Source: Nautilus pompilius (taxonomy: Eukaryota > Mollusca > Cephalopoda > Nautilida > Nautilidae). Taken from it: a DNA stretch of 64,000 bases. The notes under the pieces were generated by a model, which saw only the letters and a list, made by a program, of their open reading frames with translations, ran no database searches and had not been told where the DNA came from. The position numbers and the translations under genes were made by a program. This document shows positions 50,101-62,133 of this stretch, one piece after another. The stretch spans positions 15,001 to 79,000 of the forward strand of contig JACATO010000122.1 in assembly GCA_018389105.1 (NCBI GenBank). Reading direction: 5' to 3'. The stretch's first letter is position 1. Each line of letters starts with the position of its first letter.

Positions 50101-52779
50101 GCATATACAGTAGTAGCCATTTTAAAAGTATGCCTGTTTAGTCACTGCACTTCCAACCAAGAGAAAGCATCAGTTTTCTGGCATGAATTACAAAATTAAG
50201 CATGATAACAGCAGAGTTAGGAAGAAATCTGGAAGCCCAAAAAGTTTAACTGGTTTTCTTAGCAGAATTTGTATTTGTTTTGTTTTGTTCCTTTTAAAAT
50301 TTTAAAATAAGGCTAATAAAAGTGCACACTTCATAACTATAATGAGCATTTTTTTTTTAAAGATCCATGATACCTGATGTCTTTCATACTACAAAGTTGT
50401 TTGAAAAAGAAATTTAGCAATCAGACCAACCTGTAGAAATTAGAAGGACTGCTCAGGTCAGGCACATCAAAGGCATCTATTTAAAAAAAAATACAAGAAA
50501 GAAAAAAAAATCTATACATACAATCAAAAGCAAATATTCCATAAAAACAAAAACAAATAATGCAGTCATCCACGAAAAGGTATGCGTACTACTAGACTAC
50601 ATTTAATTTTTGAAACTTTATCTCAATCTAAACATGCATGACCATGATGTATGAAAAAAAATTAAGTATACCTATAATTTTAGTGATTAGATAAAACAAT
50701 CATGTATTGTTTTTTTAAAAAGCATATTACAGATACTCTTCTTTTTTTTTTTTTTGTAGAATACGAAAATCAGTGATCAAGGTTAAAGTAAAACATTTTA
50801 GTGAGCAAAATCCTTAGAGAATATCAACTATTTCATTATGCAAATTAAATAATTCAGCAGCAACAGTTTCACATTATAGCGCTCTCACTTGTAGTTTTTC
50901 ACTAAATATTTACATTGTTAAAATAATGCTACGTGTGATCTCACTTACAAATTAAGATGAGTATGATTTATCCCAGCATCATTAATCCTAAACTTACCAT
51001 GATTTCCACGAACATCTAACCATACCCATTTCTTGTCTTGAGTGCATTCTTCAACTATCTTCTCATACTGTCTCCACTCTTCCTCATACTGCTTAGAACC
51101 CCAACTGTTTTCTGTCTTAGCATCAACAAGATCACCTAAAAAACAGCAACAACAATTTACTTATGAGAAAAACAACAAAGAAATGAAAATAATTTAGTAA
51201 AAACAATCACTAAGAATATTCAGTAACATACAGGACCACTTTAGATGTCTTATGCACTGCAGAAATTCCTTAGGTCTCGCAACAGCCCTTTTAAAATTCT
51301 TAACATTTGCACAGCCAGTTACTTTAATTTAACTCTTGCTAAACAGATTAAGTTGTGGACCCAAGATGGCCAGCCAAGAAGGCATCACAGAGCAGCCATA
51401 ACCTTGAAGCTTCTCCATTAAATAGATTATTAAATGTAAAGAAATTTATTTCTCCATTGTATTTATTTTTTGACATTTTTTCTAACAAATTTTTATATAC
51501 AACTCTTCGCAAAACAAACACTTGTAAGTAGAGGATTTACTGTTTTAAATAATTTGTTAGAAAACTTTTGCCACAAATAGAAAAATACTTTCAATGTTAT
51601 TTATTTGACTAAAACATCTACAAAAAATTATTTTAAGAACTTATTTTTAAAATTTAGAAAATTAAACTGAAAAAAAAAAATCTATTAAAAACGTTATATT
51701 TTCAAAACAGACTGGAGAAATACTACCAGATTATAATAATTAATTCTAGAAAAACAATAATAGAAACCAATTTAAAAAGAAAATCTAATCTTTGAGTGTG
51801 TAAATGTTTTCATTGTTAATATGCATCTCTAAAGTAAAATTTACTGAAGTATAATCTCTAAACTGGAATAAATCAACCCAACTTATAGAAACAGACAGGC
51901 TTTTATTGACAACTTAGATTCTGTTATTCCAGTTTTAAAAAAATTCTACTGCTACTATGTATACGATTTTCAATATATAGATGGGAGACTAGAAGTGGGA
52001 AAATTCGATCATAGCCAATGTGATTAGCCCCGGATTTCCTTTCCAGCCTTCAGATGCCGTTCTAACCATCATGCTTGGACTGTACTGTATAGGGAATAGT
52101 AGTAAAGTCTTCGTCAAAGATCAGCATGACGGTGTGTATAGAGCAGTGGCAAAATCAGTTAGTACTTATCAGCAGGTAATTCGGAAGGATGCAAACGGGT
52201 TTTACCTGATATAATCACCAGGTGAGGCTGTACGACCTTTAGCTGTTGGTGGCAGTATCTAATCAGATCCGGTCCCCTCTGCAGGTCCCGGAAAATGCTC
52301 AGATGTATATCGCTAATCTTGAAAGAGAAATAATTATAATAATCAGTATGCTTGTTAAAGTAATTTAAAAAAAGGAAGAAAACAAAAGGCCTCCACAACA
52401 GCGAGGAAGCAGCACTTAAGATAATCCCCAGTCACTACATCATCTTTAACCATTTTCCAACTAACTTCAAATCCACCTGACAGACGTTCGGTCTCAGGTG
52501 AGCCAGGATTAACTACCAAGGAAACGAAGGGAACTTTTTTCCTTTCAACACACAGCTACATTTGCAGGTGTCAGTGCACACGCAGAGGCTGCATGGGGTC
52601 CGAGTTACCTGTACAAACCAAAACAGATTGTCGAATCCCTCTCCAGGTGAGAGGGCCCCCCGGGCCGCCCTTCCACCGGTCCGGCGCCAGCGTTGACCGG
52701 GCTCAATGATATCAAAGACAATCGCCAGCACAACCAGGAATGTCGCTACTAAAGCGAACAGGAGAGTTAGTAGCTGCAT
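32127..52779 (-). CDS. TMEM62: TMEM62, membrane metallophosphatase-like protein, 14 exons
   Basis: Exons (5' to 3'): 52609-52779, 52206-52317, 50998-51135, 50431-50476, 48235-48382, 40891-41015, 40670-40792, 39516-39671, 38917-39076, 38663-38773, 38053-38146, 36755-36880, 35349-35467, 32127-32438. All phases close, giving 646 residues, close to the human protein. An N-terminal hydrophobic anchor (LLTLLFALVATFLVVLAIVF) precedes a calcineurin-like metallophosphatase domain with metal-ligand motifs SDIH (D60, H62), GD (D96), GNHD (138-141), GH (H229) and GHLH (254-257). A beta-rich region with LDG and HTIRV follows, then about five or six C-terminal transmembrane helices. Substrate is unknown; all expected ligands are present, so catalysis is plausible. 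CCNK lies 1.65 kb upstream on the same strand. Confidence 0.96.
33425..33560 (+). mobile_element. LINE reverse-transcriptase fragment
   Basis: In plus-strand frame the sequence reads VVWLHEKGSGNSDIPSNYRN followed by LSTI. This is the reverse-transcriptase entry block of non-LTR retrotransposons (W-x-P-x-x-K-K-G...P-S-N-Y-R-P-I-S). No later catalytic blocks follow in frame, so it is a short fossil in the last intron of TMEM62, antisense to that gene. Confidence 0.6.
44092..44762 (-). mobile_element. Mariner element with deleted catalytic domain
   Basis: 36-bp terminal inverted repeats, AGGTCTGTC...AACTTTTAAAACAG, lie at 44092-44127 and 44727-44762 with three mismatches. Between them, on the minus strand, are the N-terminal DNA-binding helices of a Mos1/FLJ37770-type mariner transposase. 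FCFKLGKTFTETF...YGEDCLSH (44557-44369) is followed, after one in-frame stop, by the second helix-turn-helix LTVCEVSEEVGICKSS and FVPHLLTDEQKE (to 44159). The sequence then passes into the left repeat within about 35 bp, so the DDD catalytic half is missing. A TA duplication is not clear. It is in intron 5 of TMEM62. Confidence 0.85.
45290..47040 (+). mobile_element. hAT-family transposase remnant
   Basis: Broken plus-strand frames resemble a hAT (Ac/BED type) transposase. Near 45.72-45.82 kb, GGFVIKDEQPASLV and FQKMMECVLGYN match the conserved block F-x-x-x-D-x-x-P-F-x-x-V...F-x-x-x-x-x-x-L-N-P-x-Y. Near 46.86-47.02 kb, KYPVMFHLTV, MKHLFSLA and LTPDNLNINMLLKSWNP match the C-terminal dimerisation region. 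Sequence between them is weakly similar with several stops. Terminal repeats and an 8-bp duplication were not found. It lies in intron 5 of TMEM62, about 0.5 kb from the mariner. Confidence 0.6.
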
Positions 52780-54433
52780 AGTTCTAAAGCGGCGGCATTA
52801 GTTAAGGTGAGGACTGCTGCGACCTCCTGCAATGAAATTCCCTACAACGTCTACAGCCCAGCATCTTCTACCTTCAAGTTGGTGCTTGTGTACTGACAAC
52901 TGGCTAATGACCAACGCAACACAGAGCCTTTACCCGAACGCGTTCATTAGCAGAGATCTCCTCCGTATGATCATTTGAACTATCAAGAGCTAAAAAAACA
53001 AACAAAAGAACAACAAACCGAAACATAAATACAGAAAAACTACGAAAAATGATAACAGCTGCAAACATTATTTTCTTTAAAAAAAAGAAAAATAATAATA
53101 ATAATTTTTCAGTTGTTCACCAGATAAAATACTATGGCTAAATCTGTAATCAAGTGTTCAGAACCCACGTGGAAAAATCAGAAATATTCTAATACAAATT
53201 CTTAATATAAAGTTAAAAATAATTAATCCATTTTGAAAACTGAAAAATCATTTGTTTCCTGAAGGATGACAATTGCTTTCTAATAGAGCTTGGAAGAAAG
53301 ATACTTCTGCAATGAAGAACAAAGCAAAAGTTAGGTATCCAAAATTCCTTGGCATACCAACCTGCTTAGCCAGATGTTATAGGTAAGGTAAGTTTTACAG
53401 AGTGGCACACAGCACTAACACTGGGTAAGTAATTTTGTAATGGGAAAAGTTCCTACTAGGATGAGCTATAGAGACTTACAATGCCATATTTCATTATCAC
53501 ACCATTAATGTAAAACAAGACAAATGTGCCTGATTTAGAAAAACATATATGTAAATTTAGAGTAAACGTTTGAATATGATCTATCTTACAGATATTTTTT
53601 TTCTTATTAAAGTGTTTTATTAGCTATAATTTAAAATGTATTCACTTTTTAGTATCATTTCATCGCTAAAAGAAAATAATACTGATAAATGAGGTAATTC
53701 TTTTAGCTGTAACCTAATAAGTTATCTTCAGTGTAGTTTTCCACACTTTATACACTGCACAAGATTCAGAAATATCAATTTTTCTTCTTTATTAGAAAAT
53801 TTTTCAAAAACTAAAGTGATTTTTTTAAAAAATCTTTATCTGGCACAAAAAACATATTTATTGAGATATCACTTGCTATTTTTCTCACAATTTTATTTTG
53901 CTTTTAGATTCTATCATTCAGTATTTTGTAATAATAATAATGTAACTGAATTTATTTTATAGAATCTCTGAAATGGTAGACATGCACACTGATTTCATCC
54001 AGTATTTATCATAGGTTTACAGCTAAAATTTACTAGTAAACACTTTTTAAAACTATGAAAAGTTACAGAAAAAAGTTATATGCATTTAAGTTTAATTAAT
54101 CAGCCACCAAAAAAAAAAAGATGTAGCTTTGGAAGAATGATCAAATGCAACTAAATAATAATTCAATAGACATGGGATTATTGCCCATTCCATAAATTTT
54201 GAAATCTCAACTTGCCCATAAGCAATAGGCAATAAAGCAGCAGTTCTTGTTGAACCTTGTCCAGTAATGATAAACCATCTTTTAAAATAACAACAAAAAC
54301 AAATAATTAGATAGTTAAATAAATCAGTGTTTATTTTTTTCAAGTTAACAAATAAAATTTTGGAAATATGAATCCATATGGTCAATAATGTGGATGTGGT
54401 TTTCATAATAACAAACTACTGCTAGAGTTTGCT
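52780..54433. other. Intergenic region, CCNK 3' end to TMEM62 5' end
   Basis: The 200 bp just upstream of the TMEM62 start codon (52780-52980) are less AT-rich and carry several CG dinucleotides, fitting a TMEM62 promoter without a clear TATA box. The remainder is AT-rich, and the CCNK 3' UTR should occupy its right part. No other gene seen. Confidence 0.5.
54330..54335 (-). terminator. Candidate CCNK polyadenylation signal (AATAAA)
   Basis: Minus-strand AATAAA about 100 nt beyond the CCNK stop codon. It is the nearest canonical hexamer, but the region is AT-rich, so other sites may be used. Confidence 0.4.
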
Positions 54434-57400
54434 TCACCTTCGTGGCTGTCTTCCAGTAATCCTTACTGTAGCCAACCCTGGGTTTGGATTTGATGCTTGC
54501 TGCTGCTGTTGTTGACTCACAGGTGGTCTGGGTGGTGGTCCAGAAGCAGTCCCAAACTGAGGAGTTCCTGGGTTAGGATACCTCTGTTGGTAGCTTGCAC
54601 CATGAGAAGGGTTGTATTGGGGTGGATTTTGATTTGAATAATTCTGATTTGTATATTGACTTCCATATTGCTGGTATGTAGCCTGAGTTGGAGGGGGGTA
54701 AGTAGGAGTCTGGTAAGGAGCATTCTGTTGTGGAGGGTATGATGCAGCAGAATACTGATATGAAGGAGGAAAAGGCTGACCCGTGGGAGGAGGTGGGTAT
54801 GAGCTCTGCTGGGGGTAGGCTGTTTGTGGATAGGCTCCAGCTGGTGGTGGTGGCTGGCTATATTGACCCCCTGATGTAAGTGGATACTGACTCCCACGAC
54901 TCTGGCTTATGAGAGACTGAATAGACTGAGTTCCTTCTTGTGACATAAAAGACGACGAGTACATCTGAGAGGACATGTAAGGATTGTACTGAGAATATCC
55001 ATCCCCGTTTGAATATTCAGCAACGCCTCCAGGTAGTTGGGTTGGTGGAGCTGTTTGGCCTGCTGTGGGAGCACTCTGAACTGTAGGATGTATAACAGCC
55101 TGTGACATGACTGGTGCTGTGGCAGGGGTCCTGGAATGTGCGACTGCTGTGGTGGTTATCACTGGTGAAGATTTACTTGATGTGTTGGTGAGCTGGGGAG
55201 GGAGAGTGGGTCTCTTTGGTGCCGGCTCGCCACTGGTTGGCGTTTCTGTGGCAGACGTGGAATCTGGTCGGGGTCTTCCATGATTGGGATTTTGGTCTGG
55301 TGTTGGTGAGTTCTGAAATATATAATAATCTGTTACAGTCTGCCACACTGCTATCTCACAAACACATGTGGCTAAAGGTGTTCCATCAAAGGAACATTAA
55401 ATAGTTTACATAATATTTTGTTACTGTAGCTAGCAGTATAACATCAAAATTAAATTCATACTAATTTGTATTTTTAATCAGAAGACATTAAAAAAATAAT
55501 TCTAATGTCATCTAAATGTGCTTTTTCATTGTAAAAGAGAGCAAAAAATGTAACTCCATCACATGAAACAGTCATGTAAACTCACAGTTCTTGCTCTCTT
55601 TGCAGTGAGTTGTTGTGGAGACTTGGTCTGCTGCTGTACCGGTGCTCGATTTGGTGTCATTGGAGGAGACTCTTCACGTTTCTGAGAACTCGTAGAATAT
55701 AAATCTAGTACTTGGTGACAGATATCTGAAAAAGAAATAATCGATTTTTTTTTTATTATACACTTCTACAGAACCACACACAATTATGTTTTTATAAAGT
55801 ATCTGAAAACCTCAGTTATCATGTAAAAAGTTATTAAAATATTTTTTAAAAACTTTCATTTAGCTAAAAAGAAAAAAAAATTCGATCTTTATTTTTAAAA
55901 ATATTTAAACTCACTTTCCTTTTTTTTACCTTTCACTTAGAACTGTCACGTAATTAGAACCAGGTTGTATATCTACTACTGATCTATTATTAAAGAGTTA
56001 AACTGTGATAAAAACAAATGTAGAAATATTAAATACCAAATACTATAAAAAACTTTACCTTCCATTAGTTCCATGTTTATATCTTCTACAAAAAATTCCC
56101 ACCATTTCAACTTGCAGCCTGTAGGTTTCCCCTCCCAGTCCTGAATGTCATACTTGGAAAGACGACTAGCCAGGTACATGAGTGACACAGCAATGATCTC
56201 AGGTTCCCATTGTAAACATAGAGTTGTACACAAACTGAAATAAAGCAAAGATATAGCCTGATACCTTTCTACCATAGTCCACTGTCCATAAATATCCACA
56301 CACAATATGGTAAGTAAACCAGTACCACTGAAATGACTATAGTCAAACAAAATTATTACCTGGCCTGATTTATTTATTCTTGTTAAATAATTAATACAAG
56401 TTCTGACCCCATAACAATTATTTCCATCAGGAAAAAAAAATAAAGGTAACAGGTAATACATGACCATGCTTTAGTTGTAAATTTCAGTAACTGCATTATT
56501 TCAAAATGAATTAATATTTCAAGCAAATCGGACAAAGGTGGTAGACCAGCCCGATCATTGTGAAAAAAAACACGATTTATTACAGCACATTTACTCTATC
56601 ATTACAGTTCTTCGCGTAAATAAACTAATGCTATAGAAGGGAGTTAACTCTGCCTTAAGAAACTAAAATTAGTAATATTACTTCCAGATACAAATTTTAC
56701 TGAAACTCAAAAATGTACATGTATAGATGTAAACATTTTTATTGCAAGATTGGTGATTTTAGATGGAGATAATTACTTTACAAAAGTTGAATTTTTTTTT
56801 TTTCAGTTTGACTCTGCCAAAGCCATAAATAAGCAAAAAAAAAGTAATGTGTTTTCACTTGTGCCATTGTCAATTGCTGATTCCCCCTTAAGACAGTTTG
56901 GCAATATTACTACCTGAAGAGCAAAGAACTTACTGATCATTTATAAATGTCCAAGTCATCTGAACCATTTTCTGAACTTTATGTTTATCACCTAGAAAAT
57001 GAAAAAGCATAAAACAAAACAGTGAAAGAGATTTGGCCATGTTTCCATATGAAAAAAAATTCTAGCTAAAAATTATTACAAAATATTTACTGGCAAGACT
57101 TAAAAATCTAAAGTCAAACCAAGTAGAACTTCAAAACTCTGATTTCTTAAAAATTTTAGTACCATTCGCTGCTATTTCCCTTCTCTTCCCCATCCCAAAA
57201 CTAAGGATCTGCAACTATTTGACTGCAAAGCTCTAAAAATACAAATATAAAACTAAATTAAATTCTACTTATATAATTAAACACAAATTAATGTAAATTA
57301 TGCATACTGAGCTAAACATGTTGGTTGTTTTTAGTCATTTTTAGTAAATTTTGAAATGTTTAATATAGAATGTTATCTATTAAGCTTAAAATCAAACAAA

Positions 57401-60400
57401 CAATAAAGTTGAGAAAAAAACTATACATCTAGAATGAAGTAAACAAGCCAGTCTGATGAAGATGAAACAATGGAGTAAACAGTATTATAAATGTTAGTGT
57501 TACAACAAAATTAATCAGTAGCAAATGTAGAATTTTAAAATTTATATTGTATAGTGGATGAAGAACATTTTTCCCCATAGAAATTGTTTCCTGTGAATAT
57601 ATAAAATTAGAAACCTTTTAAACTGTAAAATTATATTAAATAATATTGGTGTGTTAAATACAAAACAAATAATGTGATTTTAGTTCGTTTGCCTCCCCCT
57701 TCATTTAGTTTTTGATATAACAAAAGCTTACATTCTAAAGGATTTCTTGGCACTTTGCTGATTTAAAACAAAGTAGATACACTAAAAGTCTGCAAATCAA
57801 CATGTTTACCAACATATTACTAACAAGTGAATGAGTTACCCTTCTTGTGCTTTTTATCTAGTTAATAAGCACACAAGTATAACTGGAATCAGCTGAATTT
57901 GTGTACATCAATTCGCAGTCAAATTACATACTTTAATTTTACTTAAAATATTATGAGAAATCCTATCCACTTTACTTGGAAAATTTCAACAAAATACATT
58001 ATATCTAAATGTCATGCTTGGAATTGTAAGACTTTAATACAATCTTTGCAAGAACATTAGTTACTTGTAAATGAACTACTAGGTGGCAGCAAATCTTTGC
58101 TGCTATTTCTCAGGACAATGATAAAGAAATGGAAAAAAATGTGCACTATGTTACATGATACATTAATAGACAGCAAAAAGTCCAGTGTCTTGTCATGATT
58201 TATACATAGAAAATGTAAATGTTTATGCCTTTTATTCATAATAATTAGTAAGGTTTAAAAACATACAGAAAGAGAAATTAAAATGTCAATATTTTGTATT
58301 TATTTTCAAATTTATTACCAGTATGCTATGAAAACCCAAAGTATATAAACATGAATGGAAATTTCTTCTGTTCTTATGACTTTGGTTTTACTTTAAATCT
58401 TCTAAAATTTAAACAAAAAAAACTTATTTCAATTTAAAAAATACATTGATATAATGAAGAATTTTTAAGGCAGTGTATTCAGGGTGTGTTAACATAATGT
58501 ATCGTTACCTTTCAGTATTTTTGCAAACTTTAGCAGGTAGCTGTATGGATGCTCAACCCGAAGATCAAACTTTATTGTTTGCAACAAAATCCTCTCCAAT
58601 GTCATCACTTCTTCCTGAAATAGACAGAAAGAAAAAAACAATACAATCACCTATAATAATTTTTTTTAATAGAATGAAATTCAAATTATTTAATTGTCAC
58701 CATTTTATAGCCAAAATTTGATATTCATTCTATTTAAATGTGATAATCTAAATCTTCAAATTCTATATCAAACTTAAATATGTGAGCTGGGTTTAATAAG
58801 TTGTACAATCCAACTATGTAAAAGTTTTAAAATTTCAATAGCATCTTCTGACCATATCTGACTTTAAAATTCTACCTTTTCTCACTCATTAATTTTTTAA
58901 AGTCCGAAGAGAAATGATATTATTCACATTTGCTTGCAGACTGCATGATCTTACCCCCCCCATAAAAATGATAAAGATAAGCAAGCACAATTAGTTGGTA
59001 TGTTTTTACTTCATTCTGTAATTTTAAATATAACTATATAATCAAAGCAAATAACTATTTACCTTAGGATCATCTCCAAATACTGAAAACTGCTGAGGTG
59101 TTAAAAGACTCTGGCTTATTTTAATAATGTCTTTACATTTTTTAGGTGTTTCTTCAACTTTACCAGCCAAGAAGAGACAGCAAGCCCCAGTTATCTAAAA
59201 AAGAAAATAAATTAAGAAAATTAAACTGTATTCTAAATGTTCTTGCATCTTTTGATGTTTAATAGTAAATCTCTGAGCTTTTTTTTTTTAATACAAACTA
59301 CAGTTAACATTAAAATTTTTACATAGCCGATGATAAAATATAAATTTGTAAATCTTAATGTAATTATATTGGTGTAACTGCAGTGGAATATTTGAATTGT
59401 AAACTATTCAGTTTGGTACCTTATCCTTACTCACCAAGTATTTTATTATTCTCAGCCTGAGACATGATACTGAGGCCACTCAAGTCTCTACATTGTCTGT
59501 GATGGCTCATAGCAAATTACACTATTACAGACTAGGCTTCTCCTTGGTTCTGTTTTTACTCTTTCCCACTTTGTTAAATCTGTTTATTAATGCTTTATCT
59601 ATACATTTCTCTAAGGCTGCCATTTGTGATTTGAGACAAACAATTTAAGCCTTAGGTGAGTTAAGCTGTTGATTGATCAGCTGACAAAAAAAATCCCTAA
59701 CAAATGTGCATTCAGATAAGTAGATATGACTTGATAGTAAGCAGAATAACTTGCTGATAATCAATGAAAAAAATCTTAATTTTAGTTAGATCAAAGAAAA
59801 AATTAGTTAAATTCTAATTTTTTTAAACTAAAAATACTTTCAAGATATAAAAATAAAACAAAGTAACTTTTCTGTTGTTTTTTTTTTCAATGTGCAATAT
59901 TCATTATATCTGAGTTCAGCAACCAGAAACACAGCAATAAGAATTGAAAGAACTTACATATCTGTGAAATTCTCTGAAGGAATGAAACATATAAAACCTG
60001 TGAAAATATGTGACTCCAGTTGCACAAGTATCATAACGTCTGAAATGGGAGTTAATGAAAAACAAGCACAAGTACTTACATTCTAACAGGAAACAGGCAC
60101 TCCTCAGAGTGCTTTTGCAATGACCAAATCACAGAAAATCTTGTCAAAGTTACCATGATCTTCTGGCAAATCAAACCAAATTTCATAGCCACACATGCAC
60201 AGGTTTTTAATCAAAACAAAAAAGTCTTGCACACTAAAACATTTTGTTATTCAAACATTTAGCATTTTTACTATCTGTTATTTATGAAAAGAATCTTCAA
60301 TAAGGTTTACAAACTTTAAAAACAACAACAACAACAACCAGCGACACATGCACATTTACATAATTTCCTGTCAGTCATCATGGCCAAGTAAATGAGGTAA

Positions 60401-60944
60401 CTGAAAAAAAATTTGATTTAAATTTTGCATAGTTTTTACTGAAAAAAAAAAAATTACTCATACAAAACACCAATTGTAAAAAAAATGGTTACAATCAGAA
60501 CAATCATTTAATCACTTGAGTGACCAAAGACAACAAACACTGTATTTATTAATGTCAGCATGAAATAGAGATTTTGGCCAAAATCTGAACTAGCACCTTG
60601 ACTTTGGCCACTTTTCTTTCTTCACTTAAAAAATATATGAAAAAATTTCAATACACTCTCTGTTTTAGAATATTTAATTAACCTGTAGTTTAAAAAGTAT
60701 CATCATTTAATTAATAATACAATTTTTAGCCAAGATCTTAAAGGATGATAGTTTCACATAAGGAGATTAAAAATATATATATAAATTACAGCATTTCAAA
60801 AAGATACAATCCCATTTTTGTACCAGCATCAAGAATAAACCTGGCTCCTTCACGCCTGTAGCGAGCCTCAACCTCTGCACTGATTCCATCTTGGTAAGAT
60901 GCTGTATTCCGTAAATCTTTCTTTTCATAAAACCAGCAAGGCAT
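54434..60944 (-). CDS. CCNK: Cyclin K, eight coding exons
   Basis: Coding exons (5' to 3'): 60808-60944, 59958-60039, 59063-59194, 58509-58614, 56934-56991, 56059-56234, 55586-55725, 54434-55312. Phases close to give 569 residues, close to human cyclin K. The first exon carries [10 protein letters not shown] and [10 protein letters not shown], diagnostic of cyclin K. The first cyclin fold continues through [10 protein letters not shown] and [15 protein letters not shown], and the second through [16 protein letters not shown] and [11 protein letters not shown] low-complexity tail rich in Pro, Gln, Tyr and Ser follows. Cyclin K is the regulatory partner of CDK12 and CDK13, which phosphorylate the RNA polymerase II tail in the nucleus. 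The ATG lies four bases into its exon, so a non-coding leader exon is needed, probably ending at 62015. Confidence 0.97.
54911..54953 (-). other. CCNK: Conserved short linear motif in the cyclin K tail
   Basis: Residues about 398-411, [14 protein letters not shown], sit inside an otherwise low-complexity Pro/Gln/Tyr tail. They resemble a block that I recall from the vertebrate cyclin K tail (S-Y-M-S-x-E-G-Y-Q-S-L-Q-S-M), whereas the flanking sequence is not alignable. This suggests a functional peptide motif; its partner is unknown. Confidence 0.5.
56801..56890. repeat. Dispersed repeat, copy B
   Basis: Counterpart of the element at 17941-18020, sharing TTTCAGTTTGACT...GCCA and CTTGTGCCATTGTCAATTGC. 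It lies between two CCNK exons. Class unknown. Confidence 0.45.
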
Positions 60945-62015
60945 CTTCCTTGAACAAGAAAACAAAAACAAATGAATCAATGACAAGATAAATTTAAACA
61001 AACAGAAGTAAAACATAAAAAAAAAAACAACTCTGAAATAAATTCCTCAGATTTCTGTAAGTGGCCACATGAAAACAGGATGGTTAATCCATGGAAGTTT
61101 GCCTCTGTGTGTTCTCCAGTTCAATCCAATCAATATGCAATACACAAAAGATGTCGAGATTCCTTAATAAACCTAGATCTAGAATATAATATTGGCTAGC
61201 AGTTGAAGATTATAAAAACTAACTTTTCCCATTCCCCGTTCAGATTATACTTTTATATAAAACTCCTGTAAGCGGATTGTGGTTTTTGCAAGCATTCCTT
61301 CACTCTTTTATGGATTTTGAATTATTTTTTTTTTAAAAAGAAAAGATCCTTCCTTCTTTTTTTTTCTTAGTTTCGTTAATATAAATCTTTCCTCGTCCAA
61401 CATCACCGTTTTACTTCCATGCCTAAACATTACAATCATTGCTATTAAGCAGTAATCTAATGAGTTACAGCCAGTGGTATAAACTATGACATGATAGAAC
61501 TATATTTGCTGAGAGTACGTTACTATGCCATAGTCATCACGGTGAAAAGAAATCACCATAAATCTATTTTATTTACTTTCCTGAGCACGGAACAGATGGG
61601 AACCGATCGTTTTCCAGACCCCCCCCCACCCTAACCCCGCCACCACCGTCGGTCGTTTCTATTTCCAAAACAAAACCGAGTCAGCACCGTTCAAATATAT
61701 CATCGGTTTTTATAACCCCCCCCTCCTCCTCCTCCTAAAGCGGAGACATATCAGCCCGACACAAGCAATTAGAAGGGTCCAGCAGGAGCTTCCCTTCCTC
61801 AGTAGAATGCATCAGACACAGATAAACCAACAGCGAACCCTCAGCAGCCATGGGAAGAGGCAGGCAGCTCGCTGGGACCGTGAAGGATGCGGCGGCACCA
61901 CCCGGCTTCTATCTCAGGAGAGCCGGGCCTCTAGAAACAAAATATAAAATCGGTACCAAGCAGAATTCAATCCAAACGGAAACCGAGGGCAGCCGAAAGA
62001 AGTAGCAGCCTTACC

Positions 62016-62133
62016 ATTCGTCGCCTTTCACCGTTTTGCAGATGAAACCGGAAGTTGAACATTGCTGCTTTCCTTCTCAGAAAAACAAACAAGGGGAGGT
62101 AACTATTCAGTGACCCGTCTCGGCCAGATTTCG
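62016..62133. promoter_or_regulatory. Candidate bidirectional CCNK/SETD3 promoter and leader exons
   Basis: On the minus strand a strong donor (GAATG|GTAAGG) places the end of a CCNK leader exon at 62015. On the plus strand another strong donor (TTTCG|GTGAGT) places the end of a likely SETD3 leader exon at 62133. The two candidate leader exons therefore start within or overlap the same roughly 120 bp. An ETS-type site ACCGGAAGT lies at 62047-62055, in a CpG-rich stretch without a TATA box. ETS sites and CpG islands are typical of bidirectional housekeeping promoters. Transcription start sites were not observed directly. Confidence 0.5.

Noticed and set aside
52020-52214. Plus-strand 64-codon frame overlapping TMEM62 exon 2 border
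   Set aside because: Antisense to a certain exon edge, no domain, no splice partners. The local sequence is somewhat less AT-rich, but nothing further supports a gene.
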